A DNA stretch of 64,000 nucleotides from Schistosoma haematobium (GCF_000699445.3 NC_067198.1:45566691-45630690); one strand, 5' to 3'. Positions 44,701-59,700 are shown, numbered from the stretch's first letter. Notes: a model not told the origin generated them from the letters alone. Made by a program: numbers and translations.

Positions 44701-47700
44701 CCACAATAGAACGAAACGACCGTCCAGTGCCTCCAGGTTTTTCATGGTGGTCTAGCTTCAACTGACTCATGATCTTAACCATTGAAATTACTATAATATC
44801 CACAAAACCCATCTGATATTATAATTTTATTCATTTTCTTTTTTTTCTTCTTAAAGTTACCATCGACTTCGACAATTGATGAAGTTCTCGCTTTACGTCC
44901 AAATCTACCAATAATCACTCATCATAATAATGATAATACAGATTATAGAACATATTCAATATATAATAAATCATTATATGAATTTAATAAAAAATTATCA
45001 CATTGGTATTCATTATTGGATTATTGTTTATATGAAGAATATTTCACTGAATATCGATTACATAATAGAACTGAAATCAATATTTATCAAAATAATAAAT
45101 CAATAAATGATAATAAACAAAAAACGAATCAAACTACCAATAATTTGATAAATATTGATATTGAATTGAATAAAAGTACTCAATTAAATTATATTAAACA
45201 ATTTCCAATTATATTAGATTCATTTGGACAATGGCATAAACCATGTGATGTAAGTTCTACCAACTAATTCTTTCTTCCCTGTATCCTTATACAATTAACT
45301 ACTTCTATGAATCAGACGTTCATCTTGTTGTGGTAATGAGGTATGACAATTTGGACCGATGCATATATGTGCCTGGTTCCTACGTTGTAGCTGACTGACT
45401 GTAAGTCGATCGTAGATTTATAAAGAATTCTCTTATTTTTTCCTTCGAAATTTCATGGAAAACTTTTCTATGATTTATGTTTGCATCAAAAGAAGGATAT
45501 CGAAATTGTAGTGAAGGAGATCACAGGTGAGGACAACCGAATTATTTTGATGGAGTTTTGTTTTCTGAGCTGGATGTTTTGGTCGTGGAGCTTTCATCGT
45601 TCTTCTGAACGACATCATCCGCACAACCTTCAGATAGAATTGGAGTGTTCGCATTTCTCCATATGCGTTTCATAACTTCTGTACACCTCGACGTTGATTG
45701 GTTCTTATTGACCTTAAATTTGTCATTGTTTACTCCTTTGTTTTGGTTGTGTCTTCCATTGTTTTGATTTTTGTTCCTATATTTGTGCATAATTTTCCTG
45801 ATTGGTTGATAAATTGGATCGATTTTGATGTGCTTGTTGATTGCTGATTGTCCTGAGCGCCAGGCTTCTAAAAATTTTCTTGTGTTTTTGGAATTTCCTC
45901 TGTCTAAGATTTCTACATTTTTCCAATCGAATGAGTGTCCGCTGTTGTCCGCGTGTATTGAAATAAGTGAAGAAATATCATGGCGTTTGACTGCTAATTG
46001 ATGTTCATGTAGGCGAAGGTGAAGGGGGCGTCCGCTTTGTCTGATGTGGTGTTTTTCGCAGTTGGTACAATTTATTTTGTAGATAATGTTTGATTTGTTT
46101 TCCTTTGTTATTTCGTCCTTTGATTTGCATAGGATTGATTGTAGTGATTTCGTCGGTTTGTGCGCTACACCTACAAATTATCTTTCTCATCATCTGCGTT
46201 GTAAAGTAAACAATTATCTTATACAGTTATTGTATAAATGATCATTATTTCTCATTACTCTTAGAACTATCATACAACTTGGTTTATTGATAATTTTTGA
46301 CTACTTTGATAAATGATGTAACACTCATTTTATTCAATCTGTGATAACACCTTTTAATTCTATACTTAAAATCTTATGTGTGGGATAGTAAGAGTAAAAT
46401 ATGATTGGCCACTGATTAGATGGTGGTTGGAGGTAGTCAACAGGAATCCCGGGACCTGGGTTTCGTGCTACTTGGCACTCGTCAGTAAGGTGTACCTGTA
46501 ATCTTGAGGGAACTGGTTCTCCGTGGCAGATTCGATCCCGTGTCACCCAGCTTCACAGTCAGAGACGTTACCACTGGTCACTGAGCCTGAACAAACAGGC
46601 GCTTAGCCTACTGACTATTAAATATGTGACTTGTTTTCCTTTCATTTATTTCTTCTTCAGACTCAATGAATATGACCGCTTGTAATTGTGTGATATGAAG
46701 TATTATCTAGTATATACTCTGGTACTCTATCCTGGGTCATGAATCCTGGGTCTGATATAATGTGACTAGTCTTAATAATGTATTGTACCTGAGGGAGAGA
46801 GGAAACTATTTTAAACCATCCATTATATCAAAATCCTATGATAACTTCATTAAATAATGAAACACCACTTGGTTTTTTTTGTATAGACGTTCACATTGGA
46901 CACTTGGATAATCAATTGTAGTCTTAAAACATCAATGGGGCAATCCAAACGACCAATATATATAAATTAAGAATATTCGAATAAATTTTGTAACACTACC
47001 CTATTTTACTATAGACGGACTACATTACATAGAAACAATTACATAGAGATACAATCGTACTACTCAAGAACATGATATCATCAAAAAGAACATTCTCTTC
47101 GCTAAGACGTTCTCATTTTTCTTTTTAATGTATCATTGGGTTATCATCATTGTTGTTATAAATCATATCAATCGGTTCATTAATCATTGAAAAAAATTGA
47201 TAATTGTAAATAATACTTGAAAACAGTTTAATGTTAAGTATACATTTAGGCTGTATTATGAAGATTTAGATTCTTTAAGATGTACACATCGTTCAGGTAT
47301 TTCAACTTTATTAATTCGTCTGTAAATCTTAGTATCGTAATTAAGTCACTTTTGTTCAATAGTAGTAGTACAGTGAATGAATACAGTCAGTTTAAAATAT
47401 ACACTGAAAAATAGTTTACTGATTCATATATTTGTTCTAATTACAGAATTACGTCACAGAGTTGAGTATTTAGTACCATTTTAACTACTTTTCTGTAAGT
47501 TAGTGCTAGATTTGAAACTATCACGAGTTCACTTAATCTGCGAACGAGAACAAGACTTGGTGACCAAAGACCAGTGAGCTAGATATTGATGCGTCCAAGC
47601 CCCGCTAACTAGAGGGAGAAGTCCAAGCTTGGAATGGGAAGTATATTCTGCAAACAGCCAAAAACGAGTGATAACAGCAAACGTAATTCAAAACGTACAT

Positions 47701-50700
47701 ATATAGTACAAAACCGTCTTTGGGGAGAGTTACCGAATAGCATACTAAAAGACACAATGGACCATTAGCATTTAAGATATTTCCCAGTGGGAAATACGAC
47801 ATGAAGGTGACAAAAGCGCCTTTGGCGCGAAAACAAAGAAATTCAAATTTTCTAAATAAAATTACAAAATTAGGTTCTTTCCCAAGTGAGTTCTGGGGAT
47901 CTAACTTCCCCAACAGTTAGTTGTAGTAGGCTGGAATTCAGTAATCACGTATAGGTTTTCTTACCACCAAGCAATATTTTATTTCACAATAATATGATGG
48001 ACTTTAGAAATATTACGTTAACCAAATATAGATTTTTACATTATGTTTATGTTCACACTGATACTTGAACACAGTACCTATCGCGTCGAGCACCATCACG
48101 GCATACATTAAGCTAATGGGTACAGTGTTAGCTATTGGTACTGTGATCAACTTTTAATATGAACATCAACATTAGAATGTAGACAGATCCAGTTGATGAG
48201 TCCCAAATAGGATAAAACGCACGTTCTTAATGCCATCGCTAATCATATTTATGAAAATTACCAAAAACGTATATCTACAGTCAGTAATGGGCAGTTACAC
48301 TCAAAGATCTAATTTACCAATAGAGACTCAAGAAATTCAATCCTGAATACCAAACAACAGAAAACCAACAACAAAAACAACCTTTAAGAATGACAACAAT
48401 AAAAATAATCATCAATATCACACTTATTCATCAGTTGTAATTTATACAGTAATTACAGTTGTATATGTCGGTAATGAAAACTGAATTAATTGTTTATTTA
48501 TTTCATTTGCTTATTAGATTGTTACACTGACCTCCACTTCGACGAATGATGATGAGGATGATAACAGTGATGATACTACAAATCATCAAAGCAATAAACT
48601 TTATTTATTTGCCTGGTCTAAACCTATACATGCTCGTTTAATTCATGAAATGAACTGGAAACAATGGAATGCTAGTAAAAATAATGTCGATGGAAATAAT
48701 GTTTCATTCAATCCAATCTTTCGTATAATGGCGCATAGTTTAAATTGTCTAAATGCAAGATATACTGGAAGTAGTTTAAAAATGTCTCCATTTTCAACAA
48801 AATCAGTATTTACTTCTACTTCTTTTCTGTTGGATCAGCTTACATCATCATCATCATCATCAGTACAGTATTATTGTCGTGAAGGAACTGTACATGGCCT
48901 ACTTCTTGATTTGTTCAGTCTACCGGTTAGTTCATATTTGTTTTTCTGTTGTTTTTTTTTCTCAATGATTATTCTGAAGAGATTCACTAATTTTAATTAA
49001 CATCAGTGAGTTTCAAAGATTGTTGGATTTTGTAGTTCCTACACTATCTCAAAATCCTTTATGAGAAAGCATATTATAGAAAGATATGAATTTTGCATGC
49101 TTAGGTGTTGCCTCGTATACAAGAACCGTTTAACTTACAACAAATGAACTACTGACTAGTATTTCGATTCATTCGTATACACAGCGATTGACCTCATGTT
49201 GTAGGAATGAGATATTAACAGTAATTGATTTCTGTGTGATCTATTTGATACTGAAACTCTTAATACTTTCTACAATCGCTTCTTATCTCCCTATAAATCT
49301 CCTACACTTCAGCTCCAAACGGAAGAACAAAATCCAGGATGAAGTATGAAAAGAACCTTATATCCAAGAATAATTCAGGAGCAGAAAACAATAACATATT
49401 TAGTGTTATGTGTGGTTCTGATTTCCCAGAGTATTTTGGAAATATACTGAAATTAACAACAAAATTTGTAGTTATCCGATCAGAATAGTTAATGCACTTC
49501 ATCGTTTCCTTAGTTTCTCTAGGAAGATGCTTTCGAACATTGATTGAACGAAGTATTTCCAGCCTTTGTTCATCTTCGGAGAACTCGTCCGCGGAGTTAT
49601 TGAGTGCTTATAGCGTTAGATATTGATTAATGTCACGCTTTTCAGTCAAATTCGTACGAATCAGATTCTATTTGTCTAGAATTTGTATTGTATCAGTCTA
49701 AATAACTCAGCATTTCAGTGTCATTTGTTTTTATGCCAATAATTATCAATGAGAATGTCTTCATCTTTCTTCGAATCTAGAAAATGTTTAAAGTGCTTAA
49801 ATCATAGGTTTCATTTTTCATTGGAATCAATTAAATCTGTCTAACACTGTTTAACGTAGAGTCGATTATACAGACTTCTAGTTGACTTGTTTTTTCTTCA
49901 TCAACTTTGTTTTCATCTTCCCATCAACAGACCATTCACATCTCTAGATTAGGATATCAAAAAACCATTCAGCTAATAGTTTACAAGTGTTAGATGAATG
50001 TGCTTAAAAAAAAAATGAAATTGTGAAATCTTGGAAACTGTTTTTTGAACGATCAGTTTTATATATTTTTTCTATATATCGTGTAATAAACAATGGACAC
50101 TCTTATATTATCTAAATTGTATACTTTCATTTGGCTCATTAATTTTCGTGACGTTTTTGATGCAGTTTTGTTCTCTGATCTCGATGTTTTGGTCGTGAAG
50201 CTTTCATCGTTCTTCTTCTGAACGTCATCATCAACACAAAATTCTTTCGTGTCATTTTTAAATTATAAATACCTAATCATAAACGTGTTACTCAGTTTTG
50301 TATCACAAATGTCTTAGTTATATACACATTAAGATCTAATAACTAGATTACTTCATTGTATGATATGTACATAAATCACGTGAGTCTAATGGGTCACAAA
50401 AAATATAACGTACTTAATTAATCAGTCAGTCAGTCAGCTACAACGTAGGACCAGGCACATATATGCATCGGTCCAAGTTGCCATACCTCATTAACACAAC
50501 AAGATGGATACTGGATTCATAAAAGCAGTTAATTCAGTTGTGGTAATATATAAAAGATAGATTGCAATAAGGATATAGTGCAGTAAGAAAGAATTAGTTC
50601 GTAGAAAGAAAGATATGAAGCGATTTTAATCTCTTAGTTTAAGGGAAGACAGAGAGTACTTAATTAGTTGATATGGCGTTCTTAATTAGCTAGTTTATAA

Positions 50701-53700
50701 GCAGACAGAAGTTTTACGTTGGTAATTAATTGTTAGAGTATGTACATTCATTAAATGAGCAAATCCAGTGTTGTTCACATTAACAAAATCATTACAAGAA
50801 AAAGAAAGACTGTTTCATTGTATTTCAAATGTTTACTGGATTGTCATTTTTTTTAAAAATTTCTTATCTTGTATACACAGGTCATTGATCATGTCAGTGA
50901 ATTATCCATCAAACATCATTATCATCATCAAGTTAATACTATTAATTATTATTCTAATCCAACTAGCAGTTTTAAAACTGATACCTTCATGATACCATGT
51001 CGTGCATTAGATATGTTTTTAAAGGGTTTAATGCGTTTAATTCTATTATGGTGGTGTTCAACCATTCATTCTTCATCAAATACTACCAATTATCATACTA
51101 ATACATCAGAAAATTCAATCGATCAAACTATAGTGAATGGAATTTTGGAATCAAAAGAGATTAATGCTTTTCTGGTAAGGTTTTATATCATAAAATTTGT
51201 TAAATTATATTTACTGTTATGTCGGGAAAAGAAAGATTTCTTACTTGGACTCTATTAAGTGATACTGTGTGATCTGGATGTGACGATATAAAGGCATTTG
51301 TATTATATATTGACGCACATCCTCCAATAAATGGCAAGCAAAACCTTAACTTCTGTTGTTCTTCGAAGTTCTTTTGATTTAGTGGCCAATCAGAAGACGT
51401 GGATAGAAAGCAGATCAGTTCTCTATTGTATTCAATTCAACTATGATATAAAACCCATAGAATAATATACCTGACATATCTGGCTTCACAGTAAGACAAT
51501 TAAGGAATTACAATGTGTACTTAACTTTAGTCTTAAACGATAAAAAAAACCGGAGTAATGAGGGAAAAGTTAACTGATCGTAAATCTTGAACAATAAGAT
51601 ATTCGACAACAATTTTCGGTCAAACGAAAGCTTAGAAATAGGAAAATATAGAAATACATTACACACGTACACTTATTATACAATAACAATACAAATAATC
51701 GTCCTCCTTATGGTAACCCTAAAAGTCATACTTCTACACTGCTTGTCCCACTGTATCATGCACCATTATATTTAATAATCTATATATTCCATACAACAAA
51801 CATTATAGAATGCGGTCATAAAAACTGTAATTTACAAAATTCAAGGTACATCAATATTTAAAATGCTCTCCATTCTTATGATGGATTTGCCTTACTTCCG
51901 TTCTAATTGCTTGAATTACCGATAGAAATGTTAGGAGGTAGTTTCCCGCCAACTACCTTCGATCATCTAACAATAAAATGTAATTCATGCGTTTTTGAAA
52001 CACTTAGGGTGGTAACTACATTGTAATTTAATAGATAAAATCCGACTAATACTGAATAACTCGACAAATATAACATAAGTCACCACTTAGCAACCAACCA
52101 ATAGTAAATCTGTTTAAGTTCGTAAACTTCCAGTTCTTCAGATATCTCGTCGTCGTTTTATGTCTGCCTAATTGTAACCTTTGGATGATCACTGTGCGAA
52201 ATGCCGTTCTTTAGAGGCTATATCTATTAACTTAAATGAACGATTCCATGGGGGTAATCGATTAAATGTCGCGTATCCAGACAGTCTCTGATAAATGTTC
52301 AAGCCCACTGTCATCATATATCAGTCTTACACCAACATCAAACAAATATAATCGATTAGTGTCTGGAAAAAAAAAATAAGGTATGATGATCAACGTTACT
52401 CAACTGAATGGGGTTTTAATTCAATCACGATGATCTCGGGTGCTGGTAAGAAGTATTAGGGCGAATGTCACTTTCTGATCGCTCGCACCGTGGAAGGATA
52501 TTCCTTATTGAGAGACCTGAAAACGAAGTTGAATTAGTGGTTCTCTTAGTGAACTGGGAGCGTGACTGCAGAACTAAAGCGACAACTACTTGAGGTAGGT
52601 CGCGCACGACCTTTTTGTGGTAAGTTTTGATGTGTTAGCTCCACACTTCAAAAAGCCTAACCGCGGTAGACTGGAATCCATGAGGTAAAATGAGGTGTGA
52701 CAGTTTTCAGGTCGATTTTTTCTAACCCCTTCCTTCCGTTGTGACAAAAAAGCATCGTTGCAGTTGCTGGTTGTCCGATGTAGTCACCCTACTGCTGTCA
52801 CACCTCTCTTTAACCAGCAGTACGACTTTGTCCTCGGACCGTAGGTTGCTTCTTTTGGTCTTACAGTTCTTCAACTGACCTTCCTGGCTTGATAGAACCT
52901 AAAGGAGCAGCCAGTATAGCTCGGTTGAGTCATCATGATAGGCAAACCAGACCATCACGTCATATTAGCAGCTACGGTCGGTTGTTAAACTAAGCCGTGA
53001 TTTGTTGCTGACGTTCAGTTTTCGTATTCATTGGACGGACTATGTGTGGTGATTTATTTGTGTCTAAGTTTCAAATGATAAATTTTGTATCCAAACTTCT
53101 AGGTTTCAAATTTCCTTAAACACATTGATCAGTATTCTATTTTTTAACGATAATTTATACAATGGAATCGTGAGCTTTTGGACACTGATGATAACTTTAT
53201 TACCATTAAATCATTGATTAGTTTATTCTTAATTTTAATATTAATACTTTATCTCTTTTGTCTACAGTAATGTATTTTGAAGCATATTTCATATGGGATC
53301 TTCACTACTAGTTTCTAGGGCTTTGGAGAAGGCAGGAATTTTATGTCCACTCTTTCTGATTATATTATACTTCAACGGGTGACTATGTCTATTTTATTGA
53401 CATAAGTTCATTAAGTAACTTTTCTTCACCACCTAAAGCTTTCTTATTCACTTCGGCATCGGACAATTTGCCTTGACACATGAACGCGATGAAATGAGAT
53501 TAACAATGTCAATAGCAAAAGAGATTGAAGTAATCTAGTGACTATGATAATAAAAAAGACTAAACACTGGGAGTATAGTTAAAAAAGATAGAATTGAAAA
53601 TTTCGTATAGAGGAATTCAGATTTGTGAGGATGATAAAGAGTGAATGTATCTACGCCATTGTAAATGATTCTGAGCTATATATTGTGTCGAGTCTCCAAC

Positions 53701-56700
53701 CACAGTTTTGTTGTTAACTCCAACCAAGTAATATATGTGTACTAGTTAGGCTTAGACCAACTGTCAACTGATCTCATTATTTTGGTTTAACTACCCTTCA
53801 CTTCTACACCGGCTAATCTCTGTACGTTTAATACGTGAGTTACCAACTTATTAGTTGATTTCCAGATTATTAGAATTTTCAAAACTTAAGCCGCCAGTAA
53901 AATTATATAATGGAAATTATTGAAAAGACTTCATTCCCAAGGTTACATCTTTTACAGCGTATCTATATAGTTAAAAGTAGTCTTTAAACTATTAACAAAG
54001 GTAACAAATTTTTAACTTGACCAGTCAGACCATCAGTCAGTCAGTCTTGAGTGCTGTTAGAAATATGAGGGCAGTTATCACTTCCCGGTTGTCCACACCG
54101 TGGAACGGCTCTTCTGGATGTACCTGAAAAGGAAGTTGGATTAAGGGTGGTCTTATTGACCTGAGAGCATGACCGCAGTGCCCAAGGCATAATTACTTGA
54201 GACCGGTCACACACGACCTGTTTGTGAGTGATTTTCGTGTTAGCTCTGTTACTTGTTGAGACCTAACTGTTGGAGACGAATATCTGTTGAATAAGGCGAG
54301 ATGTGTATATTTAGGGTCGACGTTTTCCAACCCCACCCCTCCTTGTGGGAAGGCAGCATCGCTGCTATTCTTAGTTGTCTGAAGGGAACACCTTATTGTC
54401 GTCACACCTGTGTACAGTCAGTTGTACGGCTTCGTCCTCGGACCTTGGGTTTGTTGTTTTTAGTCTTACCGTTCTTCAACCGACCTGTCTGTCATAGTAA
54501 GACTTCGAGGAGCGTTTGTTCTAGCCAGTATATCTCGATTAGTTCATCACGATAGGCAAGCGCGACCACCACGTCAATGTAGCAACAGACCATAAAAAAG
54601 CCTCATATGTTGTCTTTTTCCAAATCAGGCAGTTTGAAAAATACGCTGATGAACCTATTAAAAAATTGGTACATCCCGATCATTGTCTTAGCTTTTTCGA
54701 CAATTAATTCAATAAATTGTCTCCTAACAGTTTTGATAACATTGTTCTTGTTCTTTTCAACATTTTGTTCATTTGTTGTTTTTTTTCAGGTTGATCATCT
54801 ACATATTGCTTTATCATTTAACAATACTTCATTATATTCAAAAATCTTATCTAATACAGGTATAGATCTATCAAAACGTTTTATTGGTTGTCTATTGAAT
54901 GGGAAATTATTTCTTGACAGCACTTTAGGTGCTAATATATTTGCCAATTTATCCCAAATACAACCAGATCATGGTACACAACTAATTTATCTTCTTTTGG
55001 GTTCTATGAATGATCCATTATTGAAACATTCCATTGGTTTTGATTCTATTGATAATTCGTTGTTATCTCAAATTATTGATTTTATCTGTCCATATGGTGG
55101 ACTCAAAAAGATTAGCTTAACGTTAGTTTAATCATAATTGAATGTTATTTTATTTGATTGACGTTGTGATTTAATCATTCATTTAATTGTTTTTAACAAT
55201 AAATAAGACATTAATTAAGTTTTTTTATTGAGATCATGAACCGATTAGTGTTAGACCGCCATTGAAAACCTGGAAGCACTGGATGACCGTTTCGTCCTAT
55301 TGTGGGACTCCTCAGTAGTGCGCATCCACGATCCCGCTCGCGGGATTCGAACACAGGGCCCTCAATCTCGTACGCGAACGTTCAACTTACTAGACCACTA
55401 AGTTGGAATCCAACGGTGTTAATGTCTAACCTCCCACAATAGGACGAAACAGCCGTTCAGTGCTTCCAAGTTTTCAATGGTGGTCTAACATCAATCGGTT
55501 TATGATCTCAATCAATAACTTAATGATCTCCACAACCTCATACTTATAAGTTTTTTTGCTCGAACCAGTAAAAATTCTACCATAATGCCGCAGTATTGTA
55601 GACAAAATATCTGTCTACTTATCACTGAATTAGTATACTCTTCAACAGTTCTACCTGTTTGATTCGATAAAACATTTTCTCTTGAGGTAAAAGCGTATGG
55701 ATATGCTACTAGTATTCAATCACGAATATCTTCGATGCGTTACTAATGTATGTATGTTAGTTGTAGGGTCCTAGGTAGAGAATACAAATCATTCGACAAA
55801 ACTTGATCAGATGTTTATCGACTGAGATGGTTGGGAGATGTGTACTGCATATCTCGAAACCTCACTGCAGCCTTCATATCCGTCCTGAGTAAAAAGAAAA
55901 TTGCCATGCTCACAACTTTGTCAAAAAGTGTTCAGAAAGTCGACAAAACTACGCAAAATTATCTCCATGAAAACAAATGATTCTCTTATATGAGAAATTT
56001 GCAAAAAATCATCACAAGGATTCTAAAAAACCTTTAAAAATCAAAGTTGCTCACAAGTTAACCGAAACTTTTACGTTTTGTGATGACCAAAACACAGCAG
56101 CGAAAAAAGACAAATGCACTATCATTTACTAAATAAATTGTTCCAAGTGCGATAAATACTATCTTGAACAAAATGGATCTCTTCTATATCTGTCTATACA
56201 TATCTATCAACTAGCGGTATAACTATATATCACACGTATCAGCGCATATCGATGTGCACAAAAATGAATTAGATTGAGAAAGCTTATAAAGTTATAAATC
56301 GAGAAAATTCAAACGATTACAGAGAATTTCTGAAGGCATAGAACTCAGGTCAACTTGTAATCAGTAAGCTTGTAAACGTTTGTCAAATATACCAACCTAT
56401 AAGAAAATGATAAACCAATCACCTGACCAATAGTCATCAGAAAAAAATGAAAGAGAAGTAAACAGAAAAACTAATAAAACGTCGGAGAGCAACCATTCAA
56501 AACAGATTGGTTTATCGTTTATCGATTAATTATGCAGCTCATTTTAACATGAAGTAAGCGCTTATTATCTTGTCCAGAATGACAATGTAAGAGTTTAAAT
56601 TTAATCACTAAGCTCAGAGATGACACAGTTAAAAGCAACCATCATCTGGACTACAAATCTTCTCAGGTCTATTGGTTTTTAGTAATTTCAGTGTGTTTTG

Positions 56701-59700
56701 ATCGATTGCCTGAAAAGTGGTCTTTTGTTTTTTTTCTACGTTTTTTAAAATTTTCTAGGCAATTCATTCAAGGTTTCATTAATTTAGCTTTATCAATTCA
56801 AACCGATATAACAGTTTTTATAAATCAACCACATTTAAATTCAACTTTTCTAAGTCAATTAGAGAATTATCTTGTATCACATGGTGTAAAACAACGTAAA
56901 GCTAAACATGAATTACATTTGTTATGCCCTCCATTACTACCGCCGTCGTCAACATTAACGTCAAAAGTAGTGGAATGTTATCAAAATAATCAAACTACTG
57001 ATTCATCTGTTAGTAGTATTAGTACTAATAGTGATGATAACATAGTATTAACTAGTCAAAGTATTAATAACAATCAACCGTTGATTTCAGTGAATTCTTT
57101 CGAGGTAATACCTTCGAAATCATCAACATTTACTACTACTACTAATAGACAAAGTACACGATATGATACAACACTTAGTGCTATGCAAGGTATGTTGTTT
57201 TTTTCCTTGTTGTTGTTATTGATTATTAGTGCATATGTCTGTGTATGTGCATGTTTAATGATGAAATTTTCTATCTAAAAAGATATAATGTACTTCAAAA
57301 ACACTTCAAATGTCAATAATTAATGATATTATCCTCCCGATCAAAGTAAAATGATGTTTGGTGGATCTTTGATCTACTCATTGAGTATATAAGACATGTG
57401 TTACGTTTGCCCAACCACCGACGAATTCGATGGTCAATTTTTTTCTGGTGTATAACTTGTCTGGAAGAAAGCTAATAGCGACCAAACCAAGACATAGTAT
57501 CAGTTTATGAAGACACTGACACTGTACTGAACCGTGTTAACAGATGATTATTGTAACCAATGTTTAGGGACCATAAATGACATGGTTTAAAATTGTTTGA
57601 AATAGCTCAAGTGCATCCACTCTTTGCCTCTTCTACCCTAGATTCTAAGTTCCTAAGTTTCCCATATTTTTTTATTAACTAATGTATCTTTTGTTGAATT
57701 ATACCTTTGTTGCTTAATCTTTTCTATTATCACTGATAGTGTTACTACCTTTATTACTCTGGAAATTTGCCTTGAAAATTTCATCTCACTGTACTAATAG
57801 GATATAGCAACTTGAACCAATGTATACACATATCGGATTCGACTTTGTATTTGACTGACTGACTGACTGAATTGTGTACTATCATCTCTATTCAATTATT
57901 AGTGGTAATTAGCAGGAAATTATCATGTATTTCTTTCTAGCTAATTTAACTGATAAATTACCAATTGATTAGTCAAAATTTCCCTATTGTCCAGGTACAG
58001 TTTTATTTATTCAGTTTATAATTCATAATTACTTGGTTCTTCATATTTAATTTAAATGTTGACAGATGATTGAAGTAGAGACGAAACTCTTAACTGATAC
58101 GTTAATGAATAATGATTATTCATTAAAGTTTATAAACCTCTGGAGGGGTTGCAATACGATTAAACCTATGACATTTCTGGCACCCAAAAAGCGAGTCTAC
58201 ATTATGTTACCATTTAGAGGCGACACAAATAGTCTCATGTTGAAACGGAGACTTAAATAAGCCATCAACCGGACATTTTATGCAGCCCAACTTGTCATTA
58301 TTGAAAAACGAAGGTCTATGTTTCACCAAAATTCCGAATAGCACGTAAGCGATTGTATCTATCAATTTACATGTATATGTGGAAACACGTACATAGGGAG
58401 GAGAAATCGTGATTTGCAGTTAAGGGTGGATGAACACATACCAAAATGGTTGCAGAAACAAATGGATTCCAATGGTCAAATACGTTCACAGGATAGACAG
58501 ACATCATCCTCCATTGCAAAACATTTAATCGAGACTGGTCATAAGGTTGACATCAATTCAGAATTTGTAGTGTTATACAAAAGCCTTCAAGGACGTATAT
58601 TAAGGTTTATTGAAGCCTTGGCTATACGGAAACTGAAACCCACTGAATGCGTCAGAAACAATTTGTCCTTACACTTAACCTACCCTGGTAATATTGATCT
58701 ATTATCTAGAGTGGTTATCACATTGTTTTTGTGTACCTTATTATTATTTTTCTTTGTTACGACTTACCTTTAACCTGTCTAATTGACCTTTTCATTTTCA
58801 TATAAAGATGTCTTAACAAGTATATGTGTGTGATCAGATTGTTCGAAATGTGTTGCGTAAATATATCACATAGTTCTGATAAGCTTCGTCTTCTCATTGC
58901 ATTATCGAGATTATACTTGTGTCAAGTCCTCTATTATAGTCACTTAACACTGATTATACTGTAGTAGCTTGGTTTCGAGATAATTTCTTAGGGTTCGTTT
59001 ATCAGTCACCGTGATAACCGTTATTAAATGAATCCCAACAGTGTATGAATTCAGAAGGCAACACGAAGCGCCGAATACAGTTTATTATTAGCTGGCGCAG
59101 ATAACAAAGCTACAAACACGCCAAGCCATTTTGAGCAGAAAGATTAATGCACGCGAGCAAGCGGATTCAGATTCAAATCGGATCGAAGACAAGCAATTAA
59201 TAAGATTTAATCTTCATATATATATGGGAAAGCAAATGATTCATCGAGCGATATTTGAGCAATTAACAATTGAGGTAGGGTGAGGTTTATGCACTTAGGC
59301 TGCTGCTACACTGGTCGTCTTCTGCATTTATTGTTGCGTGTGCGATAGAGGAGCAAGATCATCTGCAAAGTCATCTAACTGTATCCTAGCTGTCCACTGT
59401 ATCCCGTAATTCCCCTCAGATGTTGATATCTTCATGATCCAATCGATCACCAGAAGAAAGAGAAAGGGTGAAAGTAAGCAACCTTATACCTGACACCGAT
59501 CTTTACTTCGAACGAGTCAGTGAGCTATCCTCTCTGTCCAAATAACACTATCTGTTAAATAAGTTAATTGAATGGTTTAACAAAATTAACCGTAATCCAA
59601 ATTCAATTGTATAAGAGATGTTATAATATAACTCTACCTATTGATTTCATTTTTCTTTTAATTTTTTATCTTCTCTATTCAATAAATAAATTTAGCCATT

